NCBI RefSeq assembly: GCF_937127095.1
Contig: NZ_CAKZLP010000054.1
Span: 1 to 64,000 of the forward strand
Length of the DNA stretch: 64,000 bases
Reading direction: 5' to 3'
Origin: an uncultured Amphritea sp.
GTDB lineage: Bacteria > Pseudomonadota > Gammaproteobacteria > Pseudomonadales > Balneatricaceae
Part shown: positions 49,528 to 59,578 of the stretch, one piece after another
Layout of the letters: each line of letters begins with the position of its first letter
Position numbering within the stretch: the first letter of the stretch is position 1
Translations under genes and position numbers: made by a program
Notes under the pieces: model-generated
What the model was told of the DNA's origin: nothing
What the model saw: the letters and a program-made list of their open reading frames with translations, nothing else
Databases searched by the model: none

Positions 49528-50961
49528 ATGAAACTGTATGAACAGGTAGCAACAACCCTGAAGGACCGTATCGAGCTGGGCTATTATCTTGTTGGTGATA
49601 AGTTGCCCTCGGTGCGAGGTTTAAGTCAGGAACACGGCGTCAGTATCTCAACTGTACAGGAAGCCTATGGTCTACTGATTGATGATGGTGTGATTGAGTC
49701 ACGGCCAAAGTCAGGTTATTACGTGCTGTTACGCCAGGCTCCACCAGAACTCCCCGCCACCAGCAGTCCGGCCCCTCAGCCACTGGTGGTAGCCCAGTGG
49801 CAAAAACTGCAACATATGATCAATGAGTATGGCAGTCCGGCCACCACCAAGCTGAGCCTGGCGCTGCCGGACACCCGGGCAGCCACCCTGAAACCACTGA
49901 CACGTCTGATGTCCGAACTCAGCCGCAACGCTAATAGTCATGTGCTGGATTATGAACTGGCAGCAGGCTCTGATGCGTTGCGTCACCAGATCGCCAGGGT
50001 GATGGTCGACTCAGGTTGCCGGGTACATCCTGATGAGATCATCATCACCTCTGGCTGTCAGGAAGCACTCTCCTGCAGTTTACGAGCTGTGACTGAACCG
50101 GGTGATATTGTGGTGGTGGATTCCCCGAGTTTTTTCGGTTCGGTACAGGCGATCAAAATCAACGGCGTCAAAGCACTGGAGATACCTACTCATCCGGAAA
50201 CCGGAATCTCCCTGGAAGCACTGGAGATGGCGTTTGAGCAGTGGCCGATCAAAGCCTGCCTGCTGACACCGACAAACAATAACCCGCTCGGTTACTCTAT
50301 GCCGGACAAGAATAAAGTGCGACTGCTGGAACTGCTTAACCGCTATGATGTGCCGTTAATCGAAGATGATGTTTATGGCGATCTGAGTTATACCCTGCCC
50401 CGCCCGAGAACAATCAAATCCTTCGATACCCAGGGGCGGGTGGTTCTCTGTTCCTCATTTTCAAAATCGATCGCCCCCGGAGTCCGGGTCGGCTGGATCT
50501 CCCCCGGTCGCTATCGGGAGCATATTATGATGGTTAAATACCTCTCCAGCCTGTCGACCCCCAAACTGACGCAGATGGCAGTGGCCGAATTCATTGCGCA
50601 GGGCTATTACGAAAAACACCTGCGCCGGGTTCGGCGCGACTATCAGCGCGATCGCGACGCTATGATCGGCTGGTTAAAACGGGATATGCCGGAAGGCACC
50701 CGTATCAGCTACCCCCAGGGCGGTTATCTGTTGTGGGTCGAGCTTCCGGATCAGATTGATTCACATGAGCTGAACCGGCGTGCTAAAGAGCAAGGCGTAA
50801 GCATCGCCCCCGGAACACTGTTTTCCGCCTCGGGAAAATATAGAAACTTTATGCGCATCTGCTGCGTTAACAGTTCCAACCCGGCACAGGAAAAAGCGGT
50901 TACGATACTGGGTCGTTTATGCAAAGAGATGCTGACAAGTTCACTGCTGCCTGAGGAGTAG
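49528..50961 (+). CDS. MocR/PdxR-type regulator (GntR-aminotransferase fusion)
   Basis: 477 residues from ATG 49528, six bases after GGGAG. The N-terminal GntR winged helix (KLPSVRGLSQEHGVSISTVQEAYGLL) is followed by an aminotransferase-like domain (about 110-470) with the PLP lysine in CSSFSKSIAPGVRVGW. Such proteins sense PLP or amino acids and control nearby metabolic genes. It has repeated half-sites in its own divergent promoter, so it may also control the DUF1127 gene. No PLP biosynthesis gene is in the window. Confidence 0.93.
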   Translation: MKLYEQVATTLKDRIELGYYLVGDKLPSVRGLSQEHGVSISTVQEAYGLLIDDGVIESRPKSGYYVLLRQAPPELPATSSPAPQPLVVAQWQKLQHMINEYGSPATTKLSLALPDTRAATLKPLTRLMSELSRNANSHVLDYELAAGSDALRHQIARVMVDSGCRVHPDEIIITSGCQEALSCSLRAVTEPGDIVVVDSPSFFGSVQAIKINGVKALEIPTHPETGISLEALEMAFEQWPIKACLLTPTNNNPLGYSMPDKNKVRLLELLNRYDVPLIEDDVYGDLSYTLPRPRTIKSFDTQGRVVLCSSFSKSIAPGVRVGWISPGRYREHIMMVKYLSSLSTPKLTQMAVAEFIAQGYYEKHLRRVRRDYQRDRDAMIGWLKRDMPEGTRISYPQGGYLLWVELPDQIDSHELNRRAKEQGVSIAPGTLFSASGKYRNFMRICCVNSSNPAQEKAVTILGRLCKEMLTSSLLPEE

Positions 50962-51086
50962 ACCAATACAGCCAGAATGCACTTGAAAACATCTCATGAT
51001 TTTTCCTCCAAAGTCTGCAATTTTTGACTACACTTTTTCTATATGTCAGGAGGTAGTAGGTTAAGGAAACAACTGCCGTGTGAATT

Positions 51087-51332
51087 ATGACAATCCAAGG
51101 GGGATTGAATGTGGATGGATATAACCTGGAGTCACGTGTAAAAAGTCTCGAGGTGCTCACCTCTCTGCTTCTAGCAATTACTAACAACATACATCAGGGA
51201 TCACCTGCACCACTAGAAACGATCAGAAGCCTGCTTAACGCTCACCCGGATATACTGTCAGAGGATCTGCTTAACTACATGGAAGAGCTTGAGAATACAG
51301 CCAGACTGCTGCAACAGCGTCATCAGCACTAA
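51087..51332 (+). CDS. Small hypothetical helical protein
   Basis: 81 residues: MTIQGGLNVDGYNLESRV at the start, then two amphipathic helices (SLEVLTSLLLAITNNIHQ, LLNYMEELENTARLLQQ). No signal or membrane segment is clear. The AAGGGGG-rich sequence before the second possible start could serve as a ribosome-binding site. No family is recognised. It stands alone between a MocR gene and rlmF. Confidence 0.5.
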   Translation: MTIQGGLNVDGYNLESRVKSLEVLTSLLLAITNNIHQGSPAPLETIRSLLNAHPDILSEDLLNYMEELENTARLLQQRHQH

Positions 51333-51391
51333 TCATTGCTGATCGCTGAGTTGCTTATTTCATCAACCTTACCTACCACTGTGGCGATAAT

Positions 51392-52360
51392 TTATTTATC
51401 GCCCCAGTATGATTCCCGCCACGACAGCTGCTCGGCTTCAGACAGAAATGTCCAGATTAACAGTCGGCTCACCTTCATCCCCTGAGACATAGCAACCACC
51501 TGAACGCGCTTCGCCCCGGCACTTTTTAATTCACGTTTAAGACGGGTGATGTTTTCCTGTTTTGACACCAGACAGCTAAACAGATAACACTGTTCGGCAA
51601 CCTCCTTACTTTGAAAAATCATCCGTTTTATAAACGCCAGTTCGCCACCGTTACACCACAACTCATTGCTCTGGCCTGCGAAATTCAAAGTAACCTTGTC
51701 ATCGCCTTTACCCAGGTTACGCAGTTTACGTCGGCTAACCGCTTCAGCTTCCTCTGCGGAACCGTGAAAAGGAGGATTACATAGGGTAAAGTCAAACCGG
51801 TCTGAGGGTTTTACGACCCCTCTGAATATCTGTCTGGCATCACTTTGCAAGCGACACTCGATCTGCCCTCTAAGCACGCTATTTGCTTCACTGATCAGTG
51901 TTGCGGTATTGATCGCCACCGGGTCTATATCGGTACCAACAAACTGCCAGCCATAGCTCCGGCTGCCGATGATGGGATAGATACAGTTCGCCCCCACTCC
52001 GATATCAAGCCCGGTGATATTACGCCCTTTTGGCACTACACCGTCATTATCAGCGGCCAGCACATCGGACAGGTGATGGATATAATCCGCCCGCCCGGGA
52101 ATCGGTGGACAGAGATAGCCCGACGGAATGTCCCAGAAACTGATGCCATAGCTCTGCATCAGCAACGCTTTATTGAGTGCTTTTACGGCCGCTGGATCGT
52201 GAAAATCGATCGTTTGACTGCCAAACCGATTGACGGCGACATAGGGCTGAAGCTCAGCATTCAGCTGGCACAGCCGGTCAAAATCATAACGACCCTGATG
52301 GGGATTTCTCGGATGTAAGCGGGTAACCTGTTTCGCTTCACGATGATGTGCTTTAGCCAT
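51392..52360 (-). CDS. rlmF: 23S rRNA (adenine1618-N6)-methyltransferase RlmF
   Basis: 322 residues. It makes m6A1618 in 23S rRNA. The SAM loop is LDIGVGANCIYPI, the N6-adenine catalytic motif is NPPF (FTLCNPPFHGSAEEA), and the N-terminal HPRNPHQGRYDF is an RlmF marker. The C-terminal WTFLSEAEQLSW also fits. It is a stand-alone gene. Confidence 0.95.
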   Translation of the reverse strand: MAKAHHREAKQVTRLHPRNPHQGRYDFDRLCQLNAELQPYVAVNRFGSQTIDFHDPAAVKALNKALLMQSYGISFWDIPSGYLCPPIPGRADYIHHLSDVLAADNDGVVPKGRNITGLDIGVGANCIYPIIGSRSYGWQFVGTDIDPVAINTATLISEANSVLRGQIECRLQSDARQIFRGVVKPSDRFDFTLCNPPFHGSAEEAEAVSRRKLRNLGKGDDKVTLNFAGQSNELWCNGGELAFIKRMIFQSKEVAEQCYLFSCLVSKQENITRLKRELKSAGAKRVQVVAMSQGMKVSRLLIWTFLSEAEQLSWRESYWGDK

Positions 52361-52424
52361 AGCCTGGAATAACTCTGCGATGAAAGTAATGCATTGTATC
52401 CTAAGTCAGGCAGAAAGCGCGCTA

Positions 52425-52988
52425 TCAACGGATCTCAATATAAGGTAACCAGCGTTTATCCAGGTCAGCCTCATCGGTATCAAACTCGCCGATCGGTGGC
52501 TGACTCAAATCGTCAGGGGGAGAAGCAAGCCTGTTCAGGTCAACAGCATGAGCAGTGCCGCGAATCCCCTGATCGGTCAGTTCCATTTTGTAGTAGATTC
52601 CGTTCCAGAAATTCGCGCCAAACGCTTCAGGCGGCTTAAACATAAACAGCAGATCATGCTCCAGCCAGCGCAGATCATCCTCGGCCACTGTTCGCGGTTG
52701 TGTATAAGGGTAAGGAATAAAACACCAGAGTTCATCGCCCTCCAGACACTTCATCTCTTTCATAGAAAGGAAATAATCCTTAAACAGATCGTAATCCAGG
52801 TTAACCTTATAACTCAGCAGGCTATTCTCAGCCGGGCTCAATACCAGCTCGCCAATACGCTGTTCACTGCCATCTTTCTGTTGCAGATAGATCTGTCTGA
52901 CACCCTCGCTTAAACTGGCTGCGCCAACCGATGTCACCAGGCAAAACAGAGAAACAAGCAGCATCAACCCAACAGATAGTTTTTTCAT
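52425..52988 (-). CDS. Hypothetical secreted protein
   Basis: 187 residues from the ATG at 52988, with a signal peptide cut near VGAAS. The mature part has many aromatic and acidic residues and cysteines in MKCLEGDELWCFIPYPYTQP that may form a disulfide. No lipobox and no family recognised. It is upstream of rlmF on the same strand, 64 bases apart. Confidence 0.65.
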   Translation of the reverse strand: MKKLSVGLMLLVSLFCLVTSVGAASLSEGVRQIYLQQKDGSEQRIGELVLSPAENSLLSYKVNLDYDLFKDYFLSMKEMKCLEGDELWCFIPYPYTQPRTVAEDDLRWLEHDLLFMFKPPEAFGANFWNGIYYKMELTDQGIRGTAHAVDLNRLASPPDDLSQPPIGEFDTDEADLDKRWLPYIEIR

Positions 52989-53168
52989 CACCGCGCTCCT
53001 GATTATAGTGCTTCAAGTTTAGGAGGCTAAAGCGAAAGCACTATGGTACTTCAGTACTGTTTTTATTATCGGGTAACGCTGAACTTTGAGCCCAATATGG
53101 ATACAATGCCTGACCTTGCCGATTACCAGCCATAAATATAAATAAACCGTGTTTACAGAAGGGCGTTA

Positions 53169-54011
53169 ATGAATACTGAATACCTGAAAGGATTCTTACT
53201 AACATCATTGGGTGTGCTGGTATTGAGTTTTGATGCCCTGCTAATCAGGCTGATTCAGGTTGAAGCTTTCAGCCTGCTGTTCTGGCGCGGCCTGCTGCTG
53301 GGCCTGATGGTAACTCTCTGGTGTCGCTACCGCTACCCGGGAAAACCCCTGTTTTATCGCGACTGGGCCTACATCCGCTCAGCAGTGTTTTACAGTATCT
53401 GCTCTATACTGTTTGTCGCCGCGATCCATCACACCTCGGTGGCCAATGTTCTGGTGATCATCAGTGCCCAGCCGCTGTTTGCTGCCATTATCGCGCGGCT
53501 GTTTATTGGTGAGCGCTCGGCCCCCATTACCTGGATCGCAATATTGATCTCCATGTTCGGCATCGGCTGGGTGATGAAAGACTCCTGGTCCAGCCCCAAC
53601 CTCAAAGGGGACCTGATGGCACTCTTTTGTGGTATCGCTCTCGCGGCTAAGTTTGTTAACGACCGCGCCGTAAAACATCGAAATATGACTCCTGCACTGA
53701 TATTTTCAGGCCTGCTGGTGAGCCTGATCAGCATTTTCTTCGGTTCGCCTCTGGCGCTATCGGGCCCCGATTGGGGCTGGATGCTGTTATTGTGTGTTAT
53801 TGTTGTGCCAATCGCCTTTGTTCTGATTACCATAGGCCCAACCCTCATTTCAGCGGCAGAGGTCGGCATGCTGATGTTACTGGAAACCGCCTGTGGCCCT
53901 CTGCTAGTCTGGATATTTATTAATGAAGAGCCCAGTCGCGCAGCACTTCAGGGAGGCGCGCTGGTAATAATCACCCTGCTGATTCATGGATATATACGCT
54001 GGAAAAAATAA
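53169..54011 (+). CDS. DMT-superfamily (EamA) transporter
   Basis: 280 residues and about ten membrane helices in two EamA repeats (LTSLGVLVLSFDALLIRLIQVE opens repeat one, ALIFSGLLVSLISIFFGSPLAL repeat two). These usually export metabolites or amino acids. The signature SVANVLVIISAQPLFAAIIARLF is typical. The promoter side holds no other genes, and the next gene is a MarR regulator 90 bases downstream on the same strand. The substrate is unknown. Confidence 0.87.
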   Translation: MNTEYLKGFLLTSLGVLVLSFDALLIRLIQVEAFSLLFWRGLLLGLMVTLWCRYRYPGKPLFYRDWAYIRSAVFYSICSILFVAAIHHTSVANVLVIISAQPLFAAIIARLFIGERSAPITWIAILISMFGIGWVMKDSWSSPNLKGDLMALFCGIALAAKFVNDRAVKHRNMTPALIFSGLLVSLISIFFGSPLALSGPDWGWMLLLCVIVVPIAFVLITIGPTLISAAEVGMLMLLETACGPLLVWIFINEEPSRAALQGGALVIITLLIHGYIRWKK

Positions 54012-54100
54012 GCTGCACAGACCGAGTCTGAAAAAACATTTGCATCAGCCATGCTGAATCGTAAGAATAAGAAAACTAGTTTAGATATTAAGAATCTCAT

Positions 54101-54523
54101 ATGCGTAAATTTGAAGACTCCTTACCCCTGCAACTGCTCAAAGCCCGCGAAGCCACAATGGTGTTTTTCCGCCCGTTGCTGCAGGAAAACAGTGTAACTG
54201 AACAGCAATGGCGTGTTCTCAGGGCGCTTAAAGCCTATGAGGAACTTGAGTCAAAACAGCTTGCAGAACATTGCTGTATCCTCAGCCCAAGCCTGACAGG
54301 GATTATTAAACGCCTTGAACAGCAAGGGTATATAAAGCGCAAGAAATCAGAAGAGGATCAGCGACGCACGCTGTTAAGTCTGACAGACAAAGCACTTGAT
54401 CTGTTTAAACGCTTAAGCCCGGATGTTGAGTCGCGCTATAAAGCGTTTGCTGAACGATATGGTGAAGAAAAACTGGAGCAACTGTCTAAGTTACTAAAAG
54501 AACTGACGGAGCTGGAAGCCTGA
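54101..54523 (+). CDS. HpaR-like MarR-family regulator
   Basis: 140 residues with a winged helix (LAEHCCILSPSLTGIIKRLEQQGYIKRKKSEEDQRRTLLSLT). The start RKFEDSLPLQLLKAREATM resembles HpaR, the repressor of homoprotocatechuate degradation. No hpa genes are in the window. However, the convergent gene encodes a succinate-semialdehyde-type dehydrogenase whose promoter holds a perfect palindrome over the -35, so that gene is a plausible target (inference). Confidence 0.75.
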   Translation: MRKFEDSLPLQLLKAREATMVFFRPLLQENSVTEQQWRVLRALKAYEELESKQLAEHCCILSPSLTGIIKRLEQQGYIKRKKSEEDQRRTLLSLTDKALDLFKRLSPDVESRYKAFAERYGEEKLEQLSKLLKELTELEA

Positions 54524-54645
54524 GCCGAGTATAGCCAGGCAGAGAACTCACGGAGAACAACTGCTGTCGTCGGGGCAGCATAATCGCCACCTCGACAACA
54601 GCAGCAGGCCCGGCAAATAACGCTGAAAGCCTGCAGTGTTAGCGG

Positions 54646-56109
54646 TTAGCGCTGCAGTCCACCAATACAGATGTACTTTGTTTCCAGATAATCATCCAGA
54701 CCATATTTAGACCCTTCACGGCCCTGACCAGACTCTTTCACACCGCCAAAAGGGATCACTTCAGAGCTGATAGCCGTCTCATTCACCCCAACCATGCCGT
54801 ATTCGATCCCTTCAGATACACGCCAGATACGCCCAACATTTTCGGTATACACATAAGCCGCCAGACCAAACTCAGTATCGTTGGCCATCGCAATAGCCTG
54901 TGTTTCGGTGCTGAACTTAAAGACCGGCGCAACCGGGCCAAAGATCTCCTCAGAGAAGATACTCATACTGTCATTGACGTTGGTCAGCACAGTTGGCTCG
55001 TAGAAACAGTTACCCAGTTCTGATGGCTTACCGCCAGTGACAACATTAGCACCCTGCTTCACGGCATTCTGCACAATCGCATCGATATCGCTGAGAGCTT
55101 TCTTAGAGACGACAGGGCCGTGGGTGGTCTCAGCATCAAAGCCATACCCCAGTCGGAACTCTTTTACCGCCGCCGCAAACTTTTCTACGAAAGCATCGTA
55201 GATACCTTCCTGAACCAGCAGTCGGTTAGCACAGATACAGGTCTGGCCGGAATTACGGTATTTAGACACCAGCGCGCCTTTAACGGCCAGATCCAGATCA
55301 GCGTCATCAAATATAATCACCGGTGCGTTGCCCCCCAGCTCCATTGAGGTACGTTTAACGGTATCGGCACACTGTTTCATCAGCAGTTTGCCCACCGGAG
55401 TGGAGCCGGTAAAGGTCAGTTTTTTAACTGTCGGGTTGGAGGTCATCTCACCACCCACGGATGAAGAACGTGAGCTTGGCAGAACACTGAACAGACCCGC
55501 TGGCAAGCCTGCACGGTTAGCCAGCTCGACCAGCGCCAGTGCTGACAGCGGCGTTTCTGCGGCAGGTTTAAGAACGATGGCACAACCGGCAGCCAGCGCA
55601 GGCGCAGCCTTGCGGGTAATCATCGCATTGGGGAAGTTCCATGGGGTAATCGCCGCCACGACGCCAACGGGCTGTTTAATCACGATGCTGCGGCGATCAC
55701 TGGCGGAAGGCAGTACGTCACCATAGATCCGCTTGCCCTCTTCGGCAAACCATTTCAGATAGGATGCACCGTAAAGCACTTCACCTTTGGATTCGAAAAC
55801 CGGCTTGCCCTGTTCGATCGTCATGATCGCCGCCAGATCATCGATGTTTTCAATAATCAATGCATGCCAGCGTTCCAGTATCCCGGATCGCTGCCCTGCC
55901 GGAAGGGCTTTCCATTCCTGCATGGCGACATCAGCTGCGGCAATAGCGCGGGCCGTTTCCGTTTGACCAACACTGGCAACTTCAGCGATCACATCACCAG
56001 TTGCGGGATTCAGCACAGCAAAAGTGACACCGTCGTCGCCATCAACCCACTGCCCGTCTATAAACGCCTGAGTTTTCAGCAACGAGGAATCTTTCAGTTC
56101 TAATTTCAT
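54646..56109 (-). CDS. NAD(P)-dependent aldehyde dehydrogenase (succinate-semialdehyde type)
   Basis: 487 residues from the ATG at 56109 (AAGAGA upstream; an in-frame start at 56157 is less likely). The aldehyde-dehydrogenase Cys is in SGQTCICANRL and the general base Glu in TSMELGGNAPVI. The overall pattern is GabD-like (substrate succinate semialdehyde). In this context it could instead oxidise an aldehyde from the neighbouring phospholyase. The gene is next to an SDR on the same strand but has its own promoter with a -35 and -10 and a palindrome over the -35. Confidence 0.88.
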   Translation of the reverse strand: MKLELKDSSLLKTQAFIDGQWVDGDDGVTFAVLNPATGDVIAEVASVGQTETARAIAAADVAMQEWKALPAGQRSGILERWHALIIENIDDLAAIMTIEQGKPVFESKGEVLYGASYLKWFAEEGKRIYGDVLPSASDRRSIVIKQPVGVVAAITPWNFPNAMITRKAAPALAAGCAIVLKPAAETPLSALALVELANRAGLPAGLFSVLPSSRSSSVGGEMTSNPTVKKLTFTGSTPVGKLLMKQCADTVKRTSMELGGNAPVIIFDDADLDLAVKGALVSKYRNSGQTCICANRLLVQEGIYDAFVEKFAAAVKEFRLGYGFDAETTHGPVVSKKALSDIDAIVQNAVKQGANVVTGGKPSELGNCFYEPTVLTNVNDSMSIFSEEIFGPVAPVFKFSTETQAIAMANDTEFGLAAYVYTENVGRIWRVSEGIEYGMVGVNETAISSEVIPFGGVKESGQGREGSKYGLDDYLETKYICIGGLQR

Positions 56110-56168
56110 AGCTATCTCTTTTAACGTTATCGGGCAGCTGCGCCCCGTTGGTATCAATTTTTTGTGTT

Positions 56169-56199
56169 ATAATACACAACACTACTTAACATGTTAAGT
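56169..56199 (-). promoter_or_regulatory. Promoter and operator of the aldehyde dehydrogenase gene
   Basis: On the minus strand TTAACA (rc at 56192-56197), a 17-base spacer and TATTAT (rc at 56169-56174) form a good sigma-70 promoter. The perfect 16-bp palindrome ACTTAACA-TGTTAAGT (56184-56199) covers the -35. TTGTGT-TATAAT-ACACAA (56162-56179) adds a second inverted repeat over the -10. Both are expected repressor sites, possibly for the HpaR-like MarR protein. Confidence 0.7.
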
Positions 56200-56235
56200 T
56201 TTTATATCTTCCTGATTCAGCTGAACATCCTCATA

Positions 56236-57033
56236 TTATGCTTTTGAACGGTAAAACTGCTCCATAAGCACGGGACTTTCCGGTAACGTTGAACCACCGT
56301 CCACCGTAATCGTCTGGCCGGTAATATACGCCGCCTGCTCTGACGCCAGAAACAACATGGCATGGGCAATATCAGCCGGGGCGCCCAGGCGGCCTATGGG
56401 AATCTGGCTGGCCATCTCCTGCAGCCCCTCTTCATCAACCAGCGCCCCCATTGCCGGCGTCAGGATATAGCCCGGTTCAACGCCGTTGACGGTTATGTTC
56501 TCTCTGGCAAATTCCAGCGCGGCACTACGGATAAATCCATTCAGACCACTCTTGGAGGCGGCATAATGCGCGGTTTCCGGCATCACAACCTTAGGGCCGG
56601 TCACCGATGAGGTAAAAATAATTCGACCGAATGGCGCCTTTCGCAGATAGGGTAAGGCCGCCTGAGTCAGCCAGAAGGCGGCCTTCAGATTAACAGACAG
56701 GGTCGTATCCAACTGTTCATCCGTTAAGGTCTCGATGGATTGCATCGGGTAGACCGCCGCATTATGAATAATGGTGTCGAGGCGACCATATAGCTCAATC
56801 GTTTTTTCAATCAGGCTCTCATTTTCAATGCGGCTGCCCACGTCACACTGAATCAACGCAGCCTGGCCGCCCGCCCTAACTATACTGTCGACCGTCTCCT
56901 GGCCGTTTGCAGCGCTACGGGTCGCCACAACAATCGTTGCACCGGCGGCCGAGAAAGCATACGCAAGTCCTTCGCCGATCCCCTGTCCGGCCCCCGTAAT
57001 AATGACAACCTTACCGCTCAGATCGATATGCAT
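56236..57033 (-). CDS. Short-chain dehydrogenase/reductase
   Basis: 265 residues from the ATG at 57033, six bases after AGGAG; a longer frame to 57159 was rejected. The TGxxxGxG cofactor motif is ITGAGQGIGEG, NAAV is in the middle, the catalytic YxxxK is HYAASKSGL, and the C-terminus has the GQTITVDGG motif. It is a classical SDR that reduces or oxidises a ketone or alcohol. Substrate unknown. It lies downstream of the kinase gene on the same strand. Confidence 0.9.
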   Translation of the reverse strand: MHIDLSGKVVIITGAGQGIGEGLAYAFSAAGATIVVATRSAANGQETVDSIVRAGGQAALIQCDVGSRIENESLIEKTIELYGRLDTIIHNAAVYPMQSIETLTDEQLDTTLSVNLKAAFWLTQAALPYLRKAPFGRIIFTSSVTGPKVVMPETAHYAASKSGLNGFIRSAALEFARENITVNGVEPGYILTPAMGALVDEEGLQEMASQIPIGRLGAPADIAHAMLFLASEQAAYITGQTITVDGGSTLPESPVLMEQFYRSKA

Positions 57034-57113
57034 AATCAACTCCTGAATAATAATATGTTGGGTATCAAGAAAACTCAGTGAGACACCTTCTCTGTCGTCG
57101 GTGCAATAATAAA

Positions 57114-57137
57114 CAAGCCACCGGTTACGGTGACTTG
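57114..57137. promoter_or_regulatory. Inverted repeat between kinase and SDR genes
   Basis: CAAGCCACCG-GTTA-CGGTGACTTG has one mismatch across 10-base arms and lies in the 139-base gap before the SDR. It may be an operator, or a hairpin separating kinase and SDR expression. It resembles, but is not in the same register as, the two LuxR-candidate boxes in this island. Confidence 0.35.
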
Positions 57138-57172
57138 TCGTCAAGCGACGCTGAAGCAAACGCAGGGCAATA

Positions 57173-58195
57173 TCAGGACTGCGACAGAAACCGCTTTGCT
57201 TGCTGGCAAGCCATCCGGATCAGTTCGGGCGCCAGTTCCTGTGCCGTTTGCGTTTCCTGACGGCTGCGAATCCAGCCAAGATAGGTGAAGCCACGAGCGG
57301 TGAGGAATAACTCCAGTAATCCCAAATCCCCTTCACTCAGATGCCGGTGCTGACGATAACCGTCAAAAAGCGCCTCTTTGGCAACGTCATAAACGTTTTC
57401 TTCGATGATGAAATAAAGTGCTGTTGCCAACTCGAACATATGCCAGCCAAAACCGGCATCATCAAAGTCCAGTAGTCGAACTCCGGCACCATCAGCCATC
57501 AGGTTTTCGGGCACAAAATCAGCGTGGATCAGGCTGTAATTCTGCGGTGCTCTTGGTAATTGCTGTAGCCTGAGCCGGACTTTTTCCCGGGCTTCAGTTA
57601 TCAGCGCTTTCTGCTCAGAGGTCAGCAGTTCCAGCTCCCAAAAACGCCCCCAGAATGGCTGTTCGCCCACCAGGCCATCGCAGTCCCAGGCATGCCGCTG
57701 AAACCCCTCGGGCAGCGGCCAGTGACTGGACTGGTTATGTAACCGCCCTGCTGTTTCACCGATAGCAAAATAGAGGGCGGAAATCTGCGCAGCATTATCG
57801 CCCAGACCATGCTCGACTGAACCGAGCTGTTCACCGTCAATCCAGGCAAACAGATCGAGCTGCCGCGGCTCAGGAATGCCTTCTAACTGTTCGGTAATGA
57901 GCAGTTCGCCAGCTGCAGTAGGGATCACTTCCGGAACCAATACACCGACCTTATTCAAAGCCTCCATCCATTGAAGCTCTGAACGTAACGCTGCATCGCT
58001 GTGATATTCAGGACGATGAATACGCAGTGCGTAGCGAACGCCAGTGGTCGTCACCACTGCAAATACAGCGTTTTCCCGATATTTAATCAGCTCAATACTG
58101 CAGGCATCCAACTGCCAGTGACGCAACGCTTTTTGCGCCAGCTGTTGCAATCGTTCACACTGCTGCGCCGGACCTATCTCATAAAAGCTATTCAT
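57173..58195 (-). CDS. Small-molecule kinase, aminoglycoside-phosphotransferase family
   Basis: 340 residues with the kinase-like fold. The catalytic loop is LIHADFVPENLM (HxDxxxxN) and the metal site is LLDFDDAGFG. It overlaps the aminotransferase gene by four bases (ATGA), so the pair is translated together. Kinases of this family placed beside phospholyases phosphorylate the hydroxyl of an amino alcohol, for example 5-hydroxylysine (HYKK) or ethanolamine. The exact substrate cannot be read. Confidence 0.85.
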   Translation of the reverse strand: MNSFYEIGPAQQCERLQQLAQKALRHWQLDACSIELIKYRENAVFAVVTTTGVRYALRIHRPEYHSDAALRSELQWMEALNKVGVLVPEVIPTAAGELLITEQLEGIPEPRQLDLFAWIDGEQLGSVEHGLGDNAAQISALYFAIGETAGRLHNQSSHWPLPEGFQRHAWDCDGLVGEQPFWGRFWELELLTSEQKALITEAREKVRLRLQQLPRAPQNYSLIHADFVPENLMADGAGVRLLDFDDAGFGWHMFELATALYFIIEENVYDVAKEALFDGYRQHRHLSEGDLGLLELFLTARGFTYLGWIRSRQETQTAQELAPELIRMACQQAKRFLSQS

Positions 58196-59499
58196 CCGGC
58201 CATCTCCCGACTAACGATTTCAAGCACGTCATCGAGTGTCGAAATCAACAGATCCGCATGTTCTGGCTGGAAAGGCATTGGCGGACGCAGTTTCAGGATC
58301 GAATCGGTGACGCCGATGGTGCTGATCAGTACCCCCCGCTCCCGCATCAGGTTAATGATCCGGCGAGACTCAATAATCGCTGGAGCTTTGGTGGTCCGGT
58401 CCTGCACCAGCTCAACCCCAAAGAACATTCCCAGATCGCGCACATCTCCGATCAAAGAATACTTATCCTGTAACTGACGCAGACCCGCCGTAACATAAGC
58501 ACCGGTCGTCACTGCATTTTCCATCAGGCGATCTTCATGCAACGCATCAAGCACCGCCATGCCCACGGCGCAAGAGACCGGTGTCCCGCCGAATGTATTG
58601 AAATACATCGCCTCCTTGCTAAACGCCTCAATCATATCGGCACGGGCGACAACCCCGGCCAATGGGTGGCCGTTACCCATCGGTTTGCCCAGGGTGACAA
58701 TATCCGGCGTCAGATCATACCGTTGATAGGCCCAGAAATGTGTACCGCTGCGGCCAAAGCCCGCCTGCACTTCATCGGTAATCATCACACCACCCGCTTT
58801 CCGCACCAGTGCAGTGGCTTTCTCAAGGAAGCCCTTGGGTACAGTTAACAAGCCTTCATTCGCGAAATCAGGACAGACCAGCATCCCCGCAACGTTTATC
58901 CCTTCCGCTTCAAACTCATCAATAGCTTGCTGTACTTGTGCTGCATACGCATCGGCAAGATCACTTTCAGCCACACCACTGATACCCCGATAGGCGTCTG
59001 GAATAGCAAAAGACTTAACCCGTTTAGTCGTCTTTGCTTCCGGCATAAAACCGGTACCCAGTTCGGCAACCGCTTCGGTATTACCGTGATAGGCAAAGTC
59101 GGTCACGATGATGCCCTGATTTCCGGTACAAAAACGAGCCATCCGCAGTGCCAGTTCATTCGCTTCACTGCCGGTACAGGTCAGCATCGCCATTGACAAT
59201 CCATCATCGAAGGTTGCTGTGAGACGCTCAATATACTCAACGATATTATCGTGCAGATAACGGGTATGAATGTTAAGCGTGGATGCCTGCTTATACATTG
59301 CCTCTACAACACGGGGGTTACAGTGACCCACATGGGGGACATTGTTATACACATCCAGATAACGGTTCCCTTGATGGTCAAACAACCAGACCCCTTCTCC
59401 ACGCACCAGATGCAAAGGTTTCTCGTAAAAAAGCGGAGAGCTTTTGCCCATAACATTGTAACGACGCTGTAATAACTCAGTATTTGTAGTGCTTGACAT
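58192..59499 (-). CDS. Class III aminotransferase-fold protein, phospholyase-like
   Basis: 435 residues from the ATG at 59499. It is PLP-dependent: [16 protein letters not shown] binds cofactor and the lysine is in [16 protein letters not shown]. The segments [26 protein letters not shown] and [15 protein letters not shown] closely resemble the mammalian phospholyases ETNPPL and PHYKPL, which eliminate phosphate and ammonia from phosphoethanolamine or phosphohydroxylysine. Overlap with the kinase gene supports that a phosphorylated amino alcohol is the substrate. A true transaminase remains possible. Confidence 0.85.
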   Translation of the reverse strand: MSSTTNTELLQRRYNVMGKSSPLFYEKPLHLVRGEGVWLFDHQGNRYLDVYNNVPHVGHCNPRVVEAMYKQASTLNIHTRYLHDNIVEYIERLTATFDDGLSMAMLTCTGSEANELALRMARFCTGNQGIIVTDFAYHGNTEAVAELGTGFMPEAKTTKRVKSFAIPDAYRGISGVAESDLADAYAAQVQQAIDEFEAEGINVAGMLVCPDFANEGLLTVPKGFLEKATALVRKAGGVMITDEVQAGFGRSGTHFWAYQRYDLTPDIVTLGKPMGNGHPLAGVVARADMIEAFSKEAMYFNTFGGTPVSCAVGMAVLDALHEDRLMENAVTTGAYVTAGLRQLQDKYSLIGDVRDLGMFFGVELVQDRTTKAPAIIESRRIINLMRERGVLISTIGVTDSILKLRPPMPFQPEHADLLISTLDDVLEIVSREMAG

Positions 59500-59578
59500 A
59501 AAGTTGCCCTGTATTTCTTCAGGTTCTGACCTGATTAGTTTTGGCAAACAGTATCTAAGTAAGAGGTATTAACCGACA

